From: Denticeps clupeoides
Taxonomy: Eukaryota > Chordata > Actinopteri > Clupeiformes > Denticipitidae
Assembly (NCBI RefSeq): GCF_900700375.1
Contig: NC_041712.1
Location: 22,214,444-22,278,443 of the forward strand
Length of the DNA: 64,000 bases
Direction: 5' to 3'
Under the pieces are notes generated by a model, which was not told the DNA's origin, searched no databases, and saw only the letters and a list, made by a program, of their open reading frames with translations. Below, one piece after another: positions 22,781 through 64,000 of the stretch (the stretch's first letter is position 1; every line of letters begins with the position of its first letter). The position numbers and the translations under genes were made by a program.

Positions 22781-23276
22781 AAGGCTGCCCCGCCCGCTTC
22801 TCCACATTATACTCGCAGTGAGACAGAGTGCACTGCTTCGGCTCATCATCGTACGGCTCGCGTCACTGGTGGTTTCTACCTACCCTGAAGAAGGAACCGG
22901 GAAATGTTCTAAGAACTATGAATGGACAAACTTCCCCCACAACCGCTCCGAGATTAATGAAAAAATAACACATGCAGTACAGACGTGTGGAATCCTAATC
23001 CCGTTTATCTGTGCTGGGGAGTTCATGAACCGCAAAATTAGGATGATTTATATTTTTGAAACTCCCGAGATTACACGAGATTAGAGATTATGGCCCCACC
23101 GCCCCCCTGGTAGCCGTGAGCCTGCTGTAATCAGGATTGGGCGCGTGCGATGATCAAAATACAGATAAACATGGACGTCGAGTAGTGAGTCCAGATGTGG
23201 AACTGCTAGGCTGACACTAATTCTTGGTCTGCTTCTAAGTACGTGGTTTTTTATTTGAAAATGTTGGATTAAAGTT

Positions 23277-23477
23277 TAAAGTGAAGTGATTGTCACACAC
23301 ACGGTGCACACAGTGAAATTTGTTCTCTGCATTTAACCCATCGCCCTGAGTGAGCAGTGGGCAGCCATGACAGGCGCCCGGGGAGCAGTGTGTGGGGACG
23401 GTGCTTTGCTCAGTGGCACCTTGGCGGATCGGGATTCGAACCGGCAACCTTCTGATATGGGGCCACCACTGCCCCAT
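23277..23477 (-). repeat. tRNA-derived SINE, family B, near full length
   Basis: The minus strand reads head, B-box GGTTCGAATCC, body (CATGGCTGCCCACTGCTCAC in sense) and 3' end ATCACTTCACTTT. It lies in the presumed 5' intron of gnb2. Confidence 0.85.
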
Positions 23478-24339
23478 ATTGGACCTTCAGATCAGACGTG
23501 GGCGTGGCTCTCTCTCGTACCGGTGCTGTGAGTGGACGGAGTGGACGCTCTGTGATTCCTGTGGGGGGGTCTCGGCGGACCCTCCGGAACCTGAACGGGT
23601 CCCAGAACCCAGTTCCTATCGCTGATGGTGCTGACTGTCAGGAGGCGTTAAATTGATCTCGTAGATGTGAATGTGTGGGGAAGGGGGGGGGGTCCAGGGA
23701 TGAGGACCAGGAACAAGATGCCGTTGCTAGATCATCAGTGCATCGCCGCGTCTGCCACTGTGGCACAATAACGGATTATGTGAAAGCAGAAAAATTAGTT
23801 TTTTTTTTTTTTTCTGAAACCGCACCAGAAAAACACTTTGCATGATCAGGCGCAAAAGGTATTTCTGTTCTGCTTCCTTAAAAGGGAAGGAGTGGAAGTG
23901 CGAATGGTTTCTAAAAGTTCACAGCAATCCGCCCGCAGAATCGCCCCCTTCCTGCTCCTGCCGGTCACCTCGGGATGGCAGGGCCACGCCGGGGCGCGTC
24001 CCGAGGACATCACAAATCCCTTTCACAAGGACGTCCCCTTGGTTGTTTTGGACGGTGTTTCTTTACTGGGTCGTGGTTGGTTGTTCCCAACCTTTGCAGG
24101 GAAATAGGAGGTCTAAACTCTTTGTGCCATGGACTCCTCAATGCGTTTTGCCAAAAAAAAAATCTTAACAGTATGATGTATATCGTGATATAGGGGTTAC
24201 GACTCAAAATATCATTTAGAGAATTAATATTGTCTATGTGTATGTATTTATATATTGCTTTTAAAAAAAACGTCGCTGGCGTTCTGTATTCAGTGGCTAC
24301 GAGACAGACGGGAGCGGTGAGGTTTGGGGTCGAGCCACG

Positions 24340-28525
<4,186 letters not shown>

Positions 28526-31500
28526 TCTCACAATCTCTCGCTCTCACACACAAACACACACAATGTTTCCATGCAACAGTCACAGTACTGACCCTTCACA
28601 TTTTAATTACACATAGTGTACATATACACTCACACACACTTACACTGTTACAAGTTCACTGTACATAATATATATAACGGCAGTTAGTTATGAGTTTACA
28701 CGCCCAACAACCTACTTAATGACGTGCAGTTCCTCATGTTATCAGTCACAATGTATGCAGGTGTCTGTCCACTTGAGCTTTATAAAGACATTTTCACACC
28801 GTATCACCGTCCACCATCGGCCGCATTGGACACGTCTCCATGCCAGACATCCAGTCACAGCCACGTGACTGGAGCACCTTTAAGGAGGCGGTGGAAAGCC
28901 GGCGAGCAGGTAGATTCACTTCGGATGAGCCTGTGAAGCGGCCGGCGTCTCTTGTGCTCACTGTTTTTCTTTCATCCTTCTGCCCCCACTGCATCTTAAA
29001 GGACGTCACAAGACCCGCAGGGACGGTCCACGCAGCTGCTTTTCTGTCGTAACTCTCAACACACAGCTACTTCTGTAGTCAATGTTCTTTTTTTTATAGA
29101 CATGTGCACCTGCATACAAGTAAATATATGATGTTTTGTTGTTTTGAGTGTTTTTGTTTCTATATTAATTTTTTATGCTTACTTTGTTGTTTCCCTTTGT
29201 GCCTCAGAATACACTGTAAGGATAAATAAAAGACAATGAATCCGAATGGATATTATTTGTGAAGGTGCAAAAACTTTATTTTATTATGGTTGGGCCCAAA
29301 TGTGTGCAGTAATATATATTTAAAAAAAAAAAGGTATTATGGATAAGTTAATATACGCACTGATGTAATATTGGAATGATATTTGGGCTTTCACACCGTC
29401 TCGATAAACACTCGTCGTGATAAAATCTCCTGTCTGCATCTGAAAGGTTTCATCAATTAATCTACATTTTCATACAAAAATAATTATTTTTGCTACAAAT
29501 GCTTATTTTTCTATAAGCATTTTTCAAGGAAGCACCACTAGATGTTGCTGCCTAATTTCAGGTAGATTATAAGGCATTTTATATCACCTTTGTGTTCTAA
29601 ATCTAATTTAAAGTTAATCAGATGAATGCACTTCATTGACTGAACTGTACTGAGAACAGAACATATCTTTATATGACATATACACACATTTATAAGATGC
29701 CATGTTAATAAGAATTTGTTGTTGGAGGACAAAAAAAAGAGCCCAGAAACAAACAGAAATGAGATCAGAAGATAATTTTATTTGTCAATCAATGGTGTAT
29801 TGAGACAAACTCATGAAGTCGTTCAAAAATGGCCTGTAAGACTTTTATTTTCATCAGTCCATAAAATACAACCTGAAGTTTCCACTCTCACAAACATGAA
29901 CACTAAAATACAGTTTGTAACATCTACTTTTTCTAAAACAAAGATTTCTTTTGGGAAAAAAAAAGGAAAGAAAAGTTAATCAACCCGTCACAGAGGATAT
30001 CAACTTGTTCCACTAATTTGAATCACTCTCGGTGCCACAGTGAGAAAAGCCACCAGTAATAATGATCTTATTATTCCTCTTCATGTTACATGTCACCTCC
30101 TTACTGACCGGTTACACCAGGATAAGCAGATCATTGCAGAGAATCAGCAGTCAAGGCCTCTATCAATAATGTGATATGAACATTCATCATCCATACGTCC
30201 TCTATGACACATGCCATGACCAACTGATTATTAAAAATAAATTATAAATATTCTGATACAATTTTTTCCCCAGACATAATGGCCATCTTTAGTCGCTACC
30301 TCAATAAATCACCAGTCTCAAGCTTCTTCTATGGGATTACAAGTGAGGGTGGAGCTAAGTGATTGGACTCCCCTGGGTGAAGACAAACTTACATTCAATA
30401 CGCCATGAAAGGCCACATTTCCTCATTCTGCGGCATCCCCACCAGAACCAGCGCCAAAGCACACGGCAGGGCATTCAAGGCATTCGATTTCAAGAATATT
30501 GCTTCGAAACAAAAGCAGGGTCATGACGTTTACCTAGTTAAAATAAGAAAATTAGGAACAATACCAATCACTGCTTTCGTATTGTGAATTGCACTTTCCA
30601 TTATCAATATTTTAGAAAGCCTGGATTGGTTTAAAGTGACTGCCCCCCCACGTCAACAACGTTCTACTGGTTCCCTCACTCATCTCACATCCCTGTTCCA
30701 CCAAACACACCGCAACACCCACATGCACACCTTTATAATGCATACTAAAACTAAAAAAAAAAAAAAAAAAAACAGAAACTCAGTCTAATGCTAAGTTATA
30801 TTGTGTTTATATAACCATGTTTACAGCTACAGTTTAATACTGAAGTCAGAAAAAATGTATTGTGCTTAAACTGGTAATATATATTTATATATGTATAGCA
30901 GTAAAAATATGTTACACATAGAACCCTTGATCAGTGGAGTTACATTCGTTAGAGTCTCTCCATACGCTGTACATCATTGTGACATAAAATAATCTCATTG
31001 TTATATATTCATCCAGATCTTTGCTCTTAAACTTTATATTTTAAAGAATAAACTCTGCCTGCACGCACCCGTAAAATCCACCAGAATCCTTTTACTATTT
31101 TCCTCATCCTATAAAATGATACAGAAAAAGTAATGGCTTTCTGTCTTTGGGTAATTTACAAAAAAAAAAACAACATTTTGGGGGGGTGTGGTGGTGGTGG
31201 TGGTGGGGGGGGGGGGGGGGGGGGGGGGGGTCATATGGCTACATGCTTACTCTGTGGCAATGCCATCGCCATGGCAACCTAGCCAACCAATGAACAACCT
31301 GGGATTTGCTTGACGTCCCTGCAACACTTGCACAGCACACAGCAGCAGGTGGAGCGCAGCACGGACAATCCTCTTCAGCAGTATGTTCCGGAAGCCCGGG
31401 AAATAACCAAATAAAGGCTATGGGTGTGGCCCAGACACAGCGGGGCCTTCGGGGGCCGAATGTTTAAGCAGTGGAAAGCGGGCAGCTCTGGCTTTCGGCA

Positions 31501-33623
31501 GCTTAAGTGCACTTTGTTAGCACAAGACACGAGGGCTGCCAGCCAGCGCCTCTCTTTCCAAGAGTCAAGCCTTAGTGGAGGGTGGGGCATAGTTTTCAAG
31601 ACCCCGCCCCCTGGACCTCCCAGACACCTCCTCATGCAATCAAGCACAAACACACACACACACACACACAACATACACTCAAGCCTACTCCAAGGCACTG
31701 CAATATGGTAAACATGGCAGTATAGCTTACTAGACTAAAAAGTGATTGCATTTCCACTGAGTGGCTGTGTGTATGTGTGTGTGTGAGAGTGTGCATGCAT
31801 GGGGTGGGGCAATCATCTTCTGCATTTGATTCATGAAAGCATTTTTTTTTTAGTAGATTGAGGGTTGGACTGAATATCGTACAAAACAATCAGCAGTGCA
31901 AAACAACGCAACTAAATTAAACTTCATTTTAATTTGGTTCTTCATTATACCAAATCCTCTATGAAAGGCAGGAAATAAGCATGGGAGCAAACCTGTAAAG
32001 TGCTATAGACGTGCTATAACTATAAAATTCTGTATTGAATTTTGCTAAAATCTACTCTGTGCTTTTCAAGTGCTTCTTTATATATAAGTCTCTATTATAT
32101 TTTTATATTTTCACAGAAACAAAAGGTATGAAAAAAAACATCTCTCGCACTGGATATCTCGCACATCTCATCTACTGAATATTTTTATGTATATTTATAT
32201 ATTAAACGATACTGAAAGCACTTGACCTGGAGAAACGGTAACAGTGACAGGCAGCAGAAAAAAATGACAGCCGATAACTGGAGGAGCAGGACCGACTCTG
32301 CTATTGCATTGAGTTTACACACCCAACCCCCTGTTCACACACTCACACACTTCCCTCAACATATTCATCTACACTCGCACACGCAAACACACACAGCGTG
32401 TCATGACCGCCACCAGCCAAGGAAATATTATTATGAATCTTAACATTTCTGCCCAACAACAAATCCTTAAATCTCACAACTTTTTTACTACATGTCACCA
32501 AAAGCCATCTCAGCATCCATGGTCTGGTTTAGAAAAAAAAAAAAAAAAAATAGTCCCCTCATTACAACTCATATCGAGAGAAAAAAAAACTGCACTAAAA
32601 CGGCACGTATTGCAATAGAACAGCAATAGAAGAATAGAGGATAAAAGTAGGAATAATACCAAGTACGGATACAGTACGTAGAATATCAAATCGCTGTAGA
32701 TACAGAACACAAAAAATGTAAATAAAATAAGAAAGCAAGGTCAGAGAGGTTGCCTCCAGCTCCGACCTGTTGCTCTGAATCTGTGTTAGTTTATGAGTGT
32801 TCGTACGCATATGTAGCTTTTTAACATCTACAACAAACCAGTGCCCTCGTGGAGGCCAATCACCTTCAAGCCTGATAATAAAGAAAAAAATAATCACCAT
32901 GTGTGTTTGTTTGGAAATGAAAACAGATGATCACTAAAATCTAAATAAGAAAACAAATCTATTGAACTGAAATGAGAATTGTTTTAATTCAGAACCGGAA
33001 CATACAGTGGAACATGGAAAATTACAGGCGCTGCAATGACGCTTCTGACCACTAGGGTATGCCACTGCGACAGATTTCAGGCCAAAAAGTGATCTGCTAA
33101 GGCGTTACCTCGGCAGGAAGCTGATTACAGTTGAAGCCTGCCAGTCTCTACTACGCTAACTCAAACAGAACAGATGTGTTTCCTTTGGGGGTCTTAAACT
33201 GTACAGTGTCAGGTGTTTGTGGGAGGAATGTTGTTCAGAGATCGTACAGGAAAATGTACAGAGGAGTTGGTTTTGGGGCCATGTATCAACTGCCGGCTCC
33301 AAGAATGCTTCAGGACAGAGGATAAGGCCCTCAATGAGGCTTTAGATGACAGGGGCAGGGGGAGGAGTCTCAGAACTGAGGAGCCCGCTCCAGTCTATTT
33401 TGTGTGTCTGTGTGCACCAAATCAGGGCTGCTATGCAAATTGTGTGTGTGTTTGTTGTCAACAAAAATGGCTCAACAATGTGTCAGTATTCAGTATACAC
33501 TTGCTCTTTGTAAATAGGTGTGTGTGTGTGTGTGTGTGTGTGGGCTCCACTTGGAGGATGGTTCCCATCATCCCCTGTCCTACGCTCCTATGGTACAGCT
33601 GAGGCGGGGCAGTGCCGGTGCTT
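28526..33623. other. Tail-to-tail spacer: gnb2 3' UTR and probable long mink1 3' UTR
   Basis: No coding sequence is supported. The gnb2 3' UTR probably ends after AATAAA at 29225-29230. On the minus strand, polyadenylation-signal complements occur at 29777-29782 and near 29275-29280, so the mink1 3' UTR could be up to about 4 kb; shorter forms are equally possible. Low-complexity tracts are (GGT)n/poly(G) 31179-31230, (CA)n 31651-31670, and poly(A) runs near 30754 and 32531. Confidence 0.45.
31179..31230 (+). repeat. (GTG)n followed by poly(G)
   Basis: TGGTGGTGGTGG-type units run into about 26 G residues. As C-rich RNA on the mink1 sense strand it would be a long poly(C) tract if it lies in the 3' UTR. 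Confidence 0.85.
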
Positions 33624-60906
<27,283 letters not shown>

Positions 60907-61422
60907 CGCTGCGCAGGAATCGCGGCGTCCGCGTCAGTAAACGGAGATGAACGGAGAACGAGAGAGTCTTTTTTTTTTTGGGGGGGGGGCTAAAAAGGAG
61001 TGCCGACGGGGGTGGGGGGGGATAAAATAAAGTTACGAGGGCCCCGACGCCACACCGAGCCGACCGGAGATGAATATTTTAAAAAAAGAAGGAATAAACG
61101 CGCGCCGCCGGTCTCTCCGGTGTCGTCTCTGGCGTTATAATCTTCCAGATTTCATTGCGACGTCGCGGTAGCCGCAAGTGGCGCTCGCAGCCGAGAACCG
61201 CCGCGCCGCTGCGCTCATTTTCACTCGGGTGCGCAGGAAGGAGGAAAAAAAAAAAAAAAAAAAAAAAAACACGCCGATCCGACCGACCGGCAAAAAAAAA
61301 AAAAAAGAAGTGCAGAACGTTCCAGCAGCGGGGAAGTTGTCAGGGTTCCGCTGCGTGTTTACGGATCCGCATCAGCCGCGACGGGCTGCTGTCATACCGC
61401 AGCGACTCACGCGCCGAGCCGA

Positions 61423-61461
61423 GTCGAGTCGAGTCGAGCCGAGCCGAGCCGAGCCGACCCG
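61423..61461 (+). repeat. Pentanucleotide repeat (GAGYC)n
   Basis: About seven units of GAGCC/GAGTC in the mink1 CpG island, probably in the 5' UTR or core promoter. Confidence 0.8.
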
Positions 61462-61919
61462 AACGGCCTTCCCGGTGCCGAGTTCCCGGCGCCCGAACCG
61501 CTGAAAATGCGGGACGTTCGCTTCCCAAACTTTCACTCCGCCTCCGCAGCGGCTTCCGTCGATCGGGAAAAATAATAACAGGATCGATTTAATGATCGAC
61601 GGTCGATTGTTTCCCCCCAAGGCAACACGCACACATGTCCGCGCTTGTTTTGCTGAAGGAAACGAAAAAAACGCGCCCGTTTCGTCCGAGTAACTTGCTC
61701 TCCCGGTAAGGTCGGGTTGTGACGTCCCTGCGCGGTAACTGTACACAACGCTCTTTCTTCTTCTCTCCGTGTGTGTGTGTGTGTGTGTGTTTTTCCCTTC
61801 TATTTCTTTCGCTCCCCCCTTTTCTCCCACCCCGCACTCCCAGATCCAGTCTTCCTGGACTGGAGCGCTACGGTGCTGCAACTGGGACAAACTACCTGCC
61901 GGGCGGATCATTTACTTAA

Positions 61920-63500
61920 TGGGCGTGAAAAAAGAAATATCGATCAGCTAATCCACAAGCACGAGAAATGAAGGACGCAAAGCCACACCGCCACCAATTC
62001 TTCCTTTCTACAATAAGCGCATTTTATTGAGCATAGTTCACAAAAAATACATTACAAATATGTGCTAATAAAATAATTCATATAATGGAATAGTCAGGAA
62101 GACATAAAAAGACTGGCATAAAAACATTCAGGAAATTACACAATGAAATATTCATACTTTAAACCAACCCATTGCCTAAAAATAGAGCAATGTACACTGA
62201 TAATAACAAGTATGAGCTTTTAAAAATGTTAGTGATGTTAGTCTCACAAAAATAGAAGTGGTTGGGGGTTTTCTTTATTTGTGCATTTTGATGCAATTAA
62301 CAGAGATGACCTTTGACCTGAGAACTGGCATCTATCATTGTTTTAAAGCCTGCATTGAACGACATGATTATTGCAGTGATTATTGAAAGTGCTCCCATTT
62401 CCTTGGAATGTTTTGGTGGTCTTGCACGTATTAAAAATAGTTATTTTTTTTAAGTGTTCATTGGAAAGGAGTGAGCTGCAGAGCCCGAGCCAGGTTCTGC
62501 GCAGGACGGCCGCAGACAGAGTGAAATATCGCCAGCATGTTGCATATTACATAAGCTCAGAAAAACACACTGTTGAGAGTTTTTTTTTCCTCTTTACTGA
62601 GCACGAAGAGCTTTGTGCTTCTGTAAACCCCCCTGCAAAGGAAAAGTGGAATCTTCTAGACCACTGACAACACGATTACATAACAATAATTCACTGGGTT
62701 GCCATGGTGACAGCAAAAAAAGACCACTGTGCTTAACGCACGCCAACACCCCTGAATGTCTCTTCCCCGTTCCTCTGTGCCCCCTTATTTCCTGTTTTCT
62801 TTTTACTTCCATGCCTCTCCAACCCCTGACCACCCAACCACCGCCACCCACCTCCACCCCAAAACAACAAGCATCACAAGACCACTACCCCCCCCCCCCA
62901 GCATGCTCTCCCAGTCTCATTTCCTCTTCCTGCTCATCTATCTCTCCATCTCTCACTCCCTCCATCTCCTGCTCTGACTCAACGGCCTCAGACCCCGGCA
63001 GCTCTTTATACCCGTCACCATAACAACCACAAATGTTCTGACAGATCTGCTGGCGCTGCGCTGAGAGGTGTAGAGGACGGCGGGAGAGACTGAAGGAGGG
63101 AGGGAGGCCGTCCGCCTACAAGCTCCCATCCACAGATAACTGTACCGTCCGTCCGCCCCTCAGTCGCCCCGCTCCCGATCCCGCGGCGCCCACCACCGCC
63201 CGCCCCCGTCTGCCTTCCAGTCGGCAATTTTAAACCTCCCAACTTCCTCCACCCTCCCAGCCAAGAAATAAGAAGGAGAATGTCAATATGTGTATAAAAG
63301 AGACATTTTGTGCAAATGTGGGCCTACGCTCATCTGTGCCAATATAAGCACCACGAGACAGGTATTAAAATGATATTAAACTGGAATGTTATTAAAAGTT
63401 CGATGTAATAAAACGTTAGTAAAATCCTACGTTTTAAAATCGATGCACAAGTGTCAATTTTTTGCCTCTGGTGCCGGTCTGTGGTTTCCTCCACCCGCCA
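61920..63500. other. Spacer between mink1 promoter and pld2 3' end
   Basis: No coding sequence is supported. A 3' UTR of pld2 (transcribed leftward) must occupy the right part. Pyrimidine-rich tracts at 62750-62975 give spurious open frames. Minus-strand polyadenylation-signal complements (TTTATT) occur, for example near 62023. Confidence 0.45.
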
Positions 63501-63924
63501 CTACGTCCACACTTCCACCGGCACAATCCCTTCCTTGCAGCCCTTGGAGGGCAGCAGGTACTCCTCACACAGGAAGTGCAGGGGGAAGTGGACCAGGACC
63601 CCCCTGATGGCCTGCAGCACCTCGGCAGCCTTCTCCGGGTCCGAGTGGCACAGGCCGTCGGTGGGGACATGCTGCTGCAATGCCACCTTGCTGCGGATGG
63701 AGTCTGAGGGAAGGCACCGGAACACCTGAAGGAGGGAGGGAGATTAGCGCTGATCCTGGATCGCATTTAGCATCTGTGCACGTACGCCCGCCTCACCCCC
63801 CCTCACCGATTCGTAGATGGAGGCGTTGGTTCTGGCGGTCCGGTTCCAGACCTCGGTAAAGAACTGGCCACTGGCAGGATCGTCAACGTTGATGCTGGGG
63901 TCCGAGTCTGCCCCTAAAAGAACC
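63501..63924 (-). CDS. pld2: Phospholipase D2, last two coding exons (partial at the window edge)
   Basis: Exons 63807-63924 and 63501-63725 (in transcript order) encode VLLGADSDPSINVDDPASG...NASIYES and VFRCLPSDSIRS...GVLVHFPLHFLCEEYLLPSKGCKEGIVPVEVWT. The conserved C-terminus ending EVWT is required for activity in mammalian PLD enzymes and identifies the family. PLD hydrolyses phosphatidylcholine to phosphatidic acid and choline at membranes. PLD2 rather than PLD1 is inferred mainly from its position beside mink1, because human PLD2 and MINK1 are neighbours at 17p13.2. The HKD catalytic motifs lie outside the window. The upstream exon begins in phase 1, so the gene continues to the right. 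Confidence 0.88.
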
Positions 63925-64000
63925 CTGAGTGAAAGGAAGCATAAAAAAGGTGGGTGGGTGTGCGGGGGTTAACAGCGAGACATAGGGGGGCATCTGCTGC

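Overview
This 64 kb window is ordinary vertebrate nuclear DNA, almost certainly from a ray-finned fish. The genes are intron-rich with GT-AG splice sites. Two tRNA-derived SINE families and Tc1-like transposons recur in the introns and spacers, and the promoters are CpG-rich. The encoded proteins match vertebrate orthologues over their full length. The repeats look like a basal teleost such as a clupeomorph or otophysan, but that placement is only a guess.

Layout from left to right: (1) 1-2040, repeat-rich flank with a nested DNA transposon. (2) 2087-5075 (+), an 11-exon steroid dehydrogenase, best matched to fish hsd20b2. (3) 6007-12860 (-), complete slc12a9 in 13 coding exons, convergent with the previous gene. 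(4) 15622-17366 (-), a two-exon three-finger C2H2 zinc-finger gene whose single intron is mostly a Tc1 deletion derivative. (5) 17893-19504 (+), a cd68/LAMP-family gene divergent from the zinc-finger gene. (6) A CpG island at about 20.7-22.8 kb, then gnb2 coding exons 24340-28525 (+), giving exactly 340 codons. (7) A gene-free stretch 28.5-33.6 kb, probably the gnb2 and mink1 3' UTRs. (8) 33624-60906 (-), complete mink1 in 31 coding exons. (9) 63501-63924 (-), the last two exons of pld2, running off the right edge.

The genes do not form one pathway. They cover glucocorticoid catabolism (hsd20b2), a cation-chloride-cotransporter relative (slc12a9), a putative transcription factor, a macrophage endolysosomal glycoprotein (cd68), G-protein signalling (gnb2), a Ste20/GCK-family kinase (mink1) and phosphatidic-acid signalling (pld2). 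The order joins genes that in human lie on 7q22 (SLC12A9, GNB2) and 17p13 (CD68, MINK1, PLD2).

No previously undescribed multi-gene system was found. The most interesting observations are the zinc-finger splice donor that lies inside a Tc1 terminal repeat, several nested transposon insertions, a diverged tandem duplication in mink1 intron 1, and a pair of complementary GA/CT arrays. All exon coordinates were worked out by hand from splice signals, reading-frame continuity and recalled family sequences; no alignment was run.
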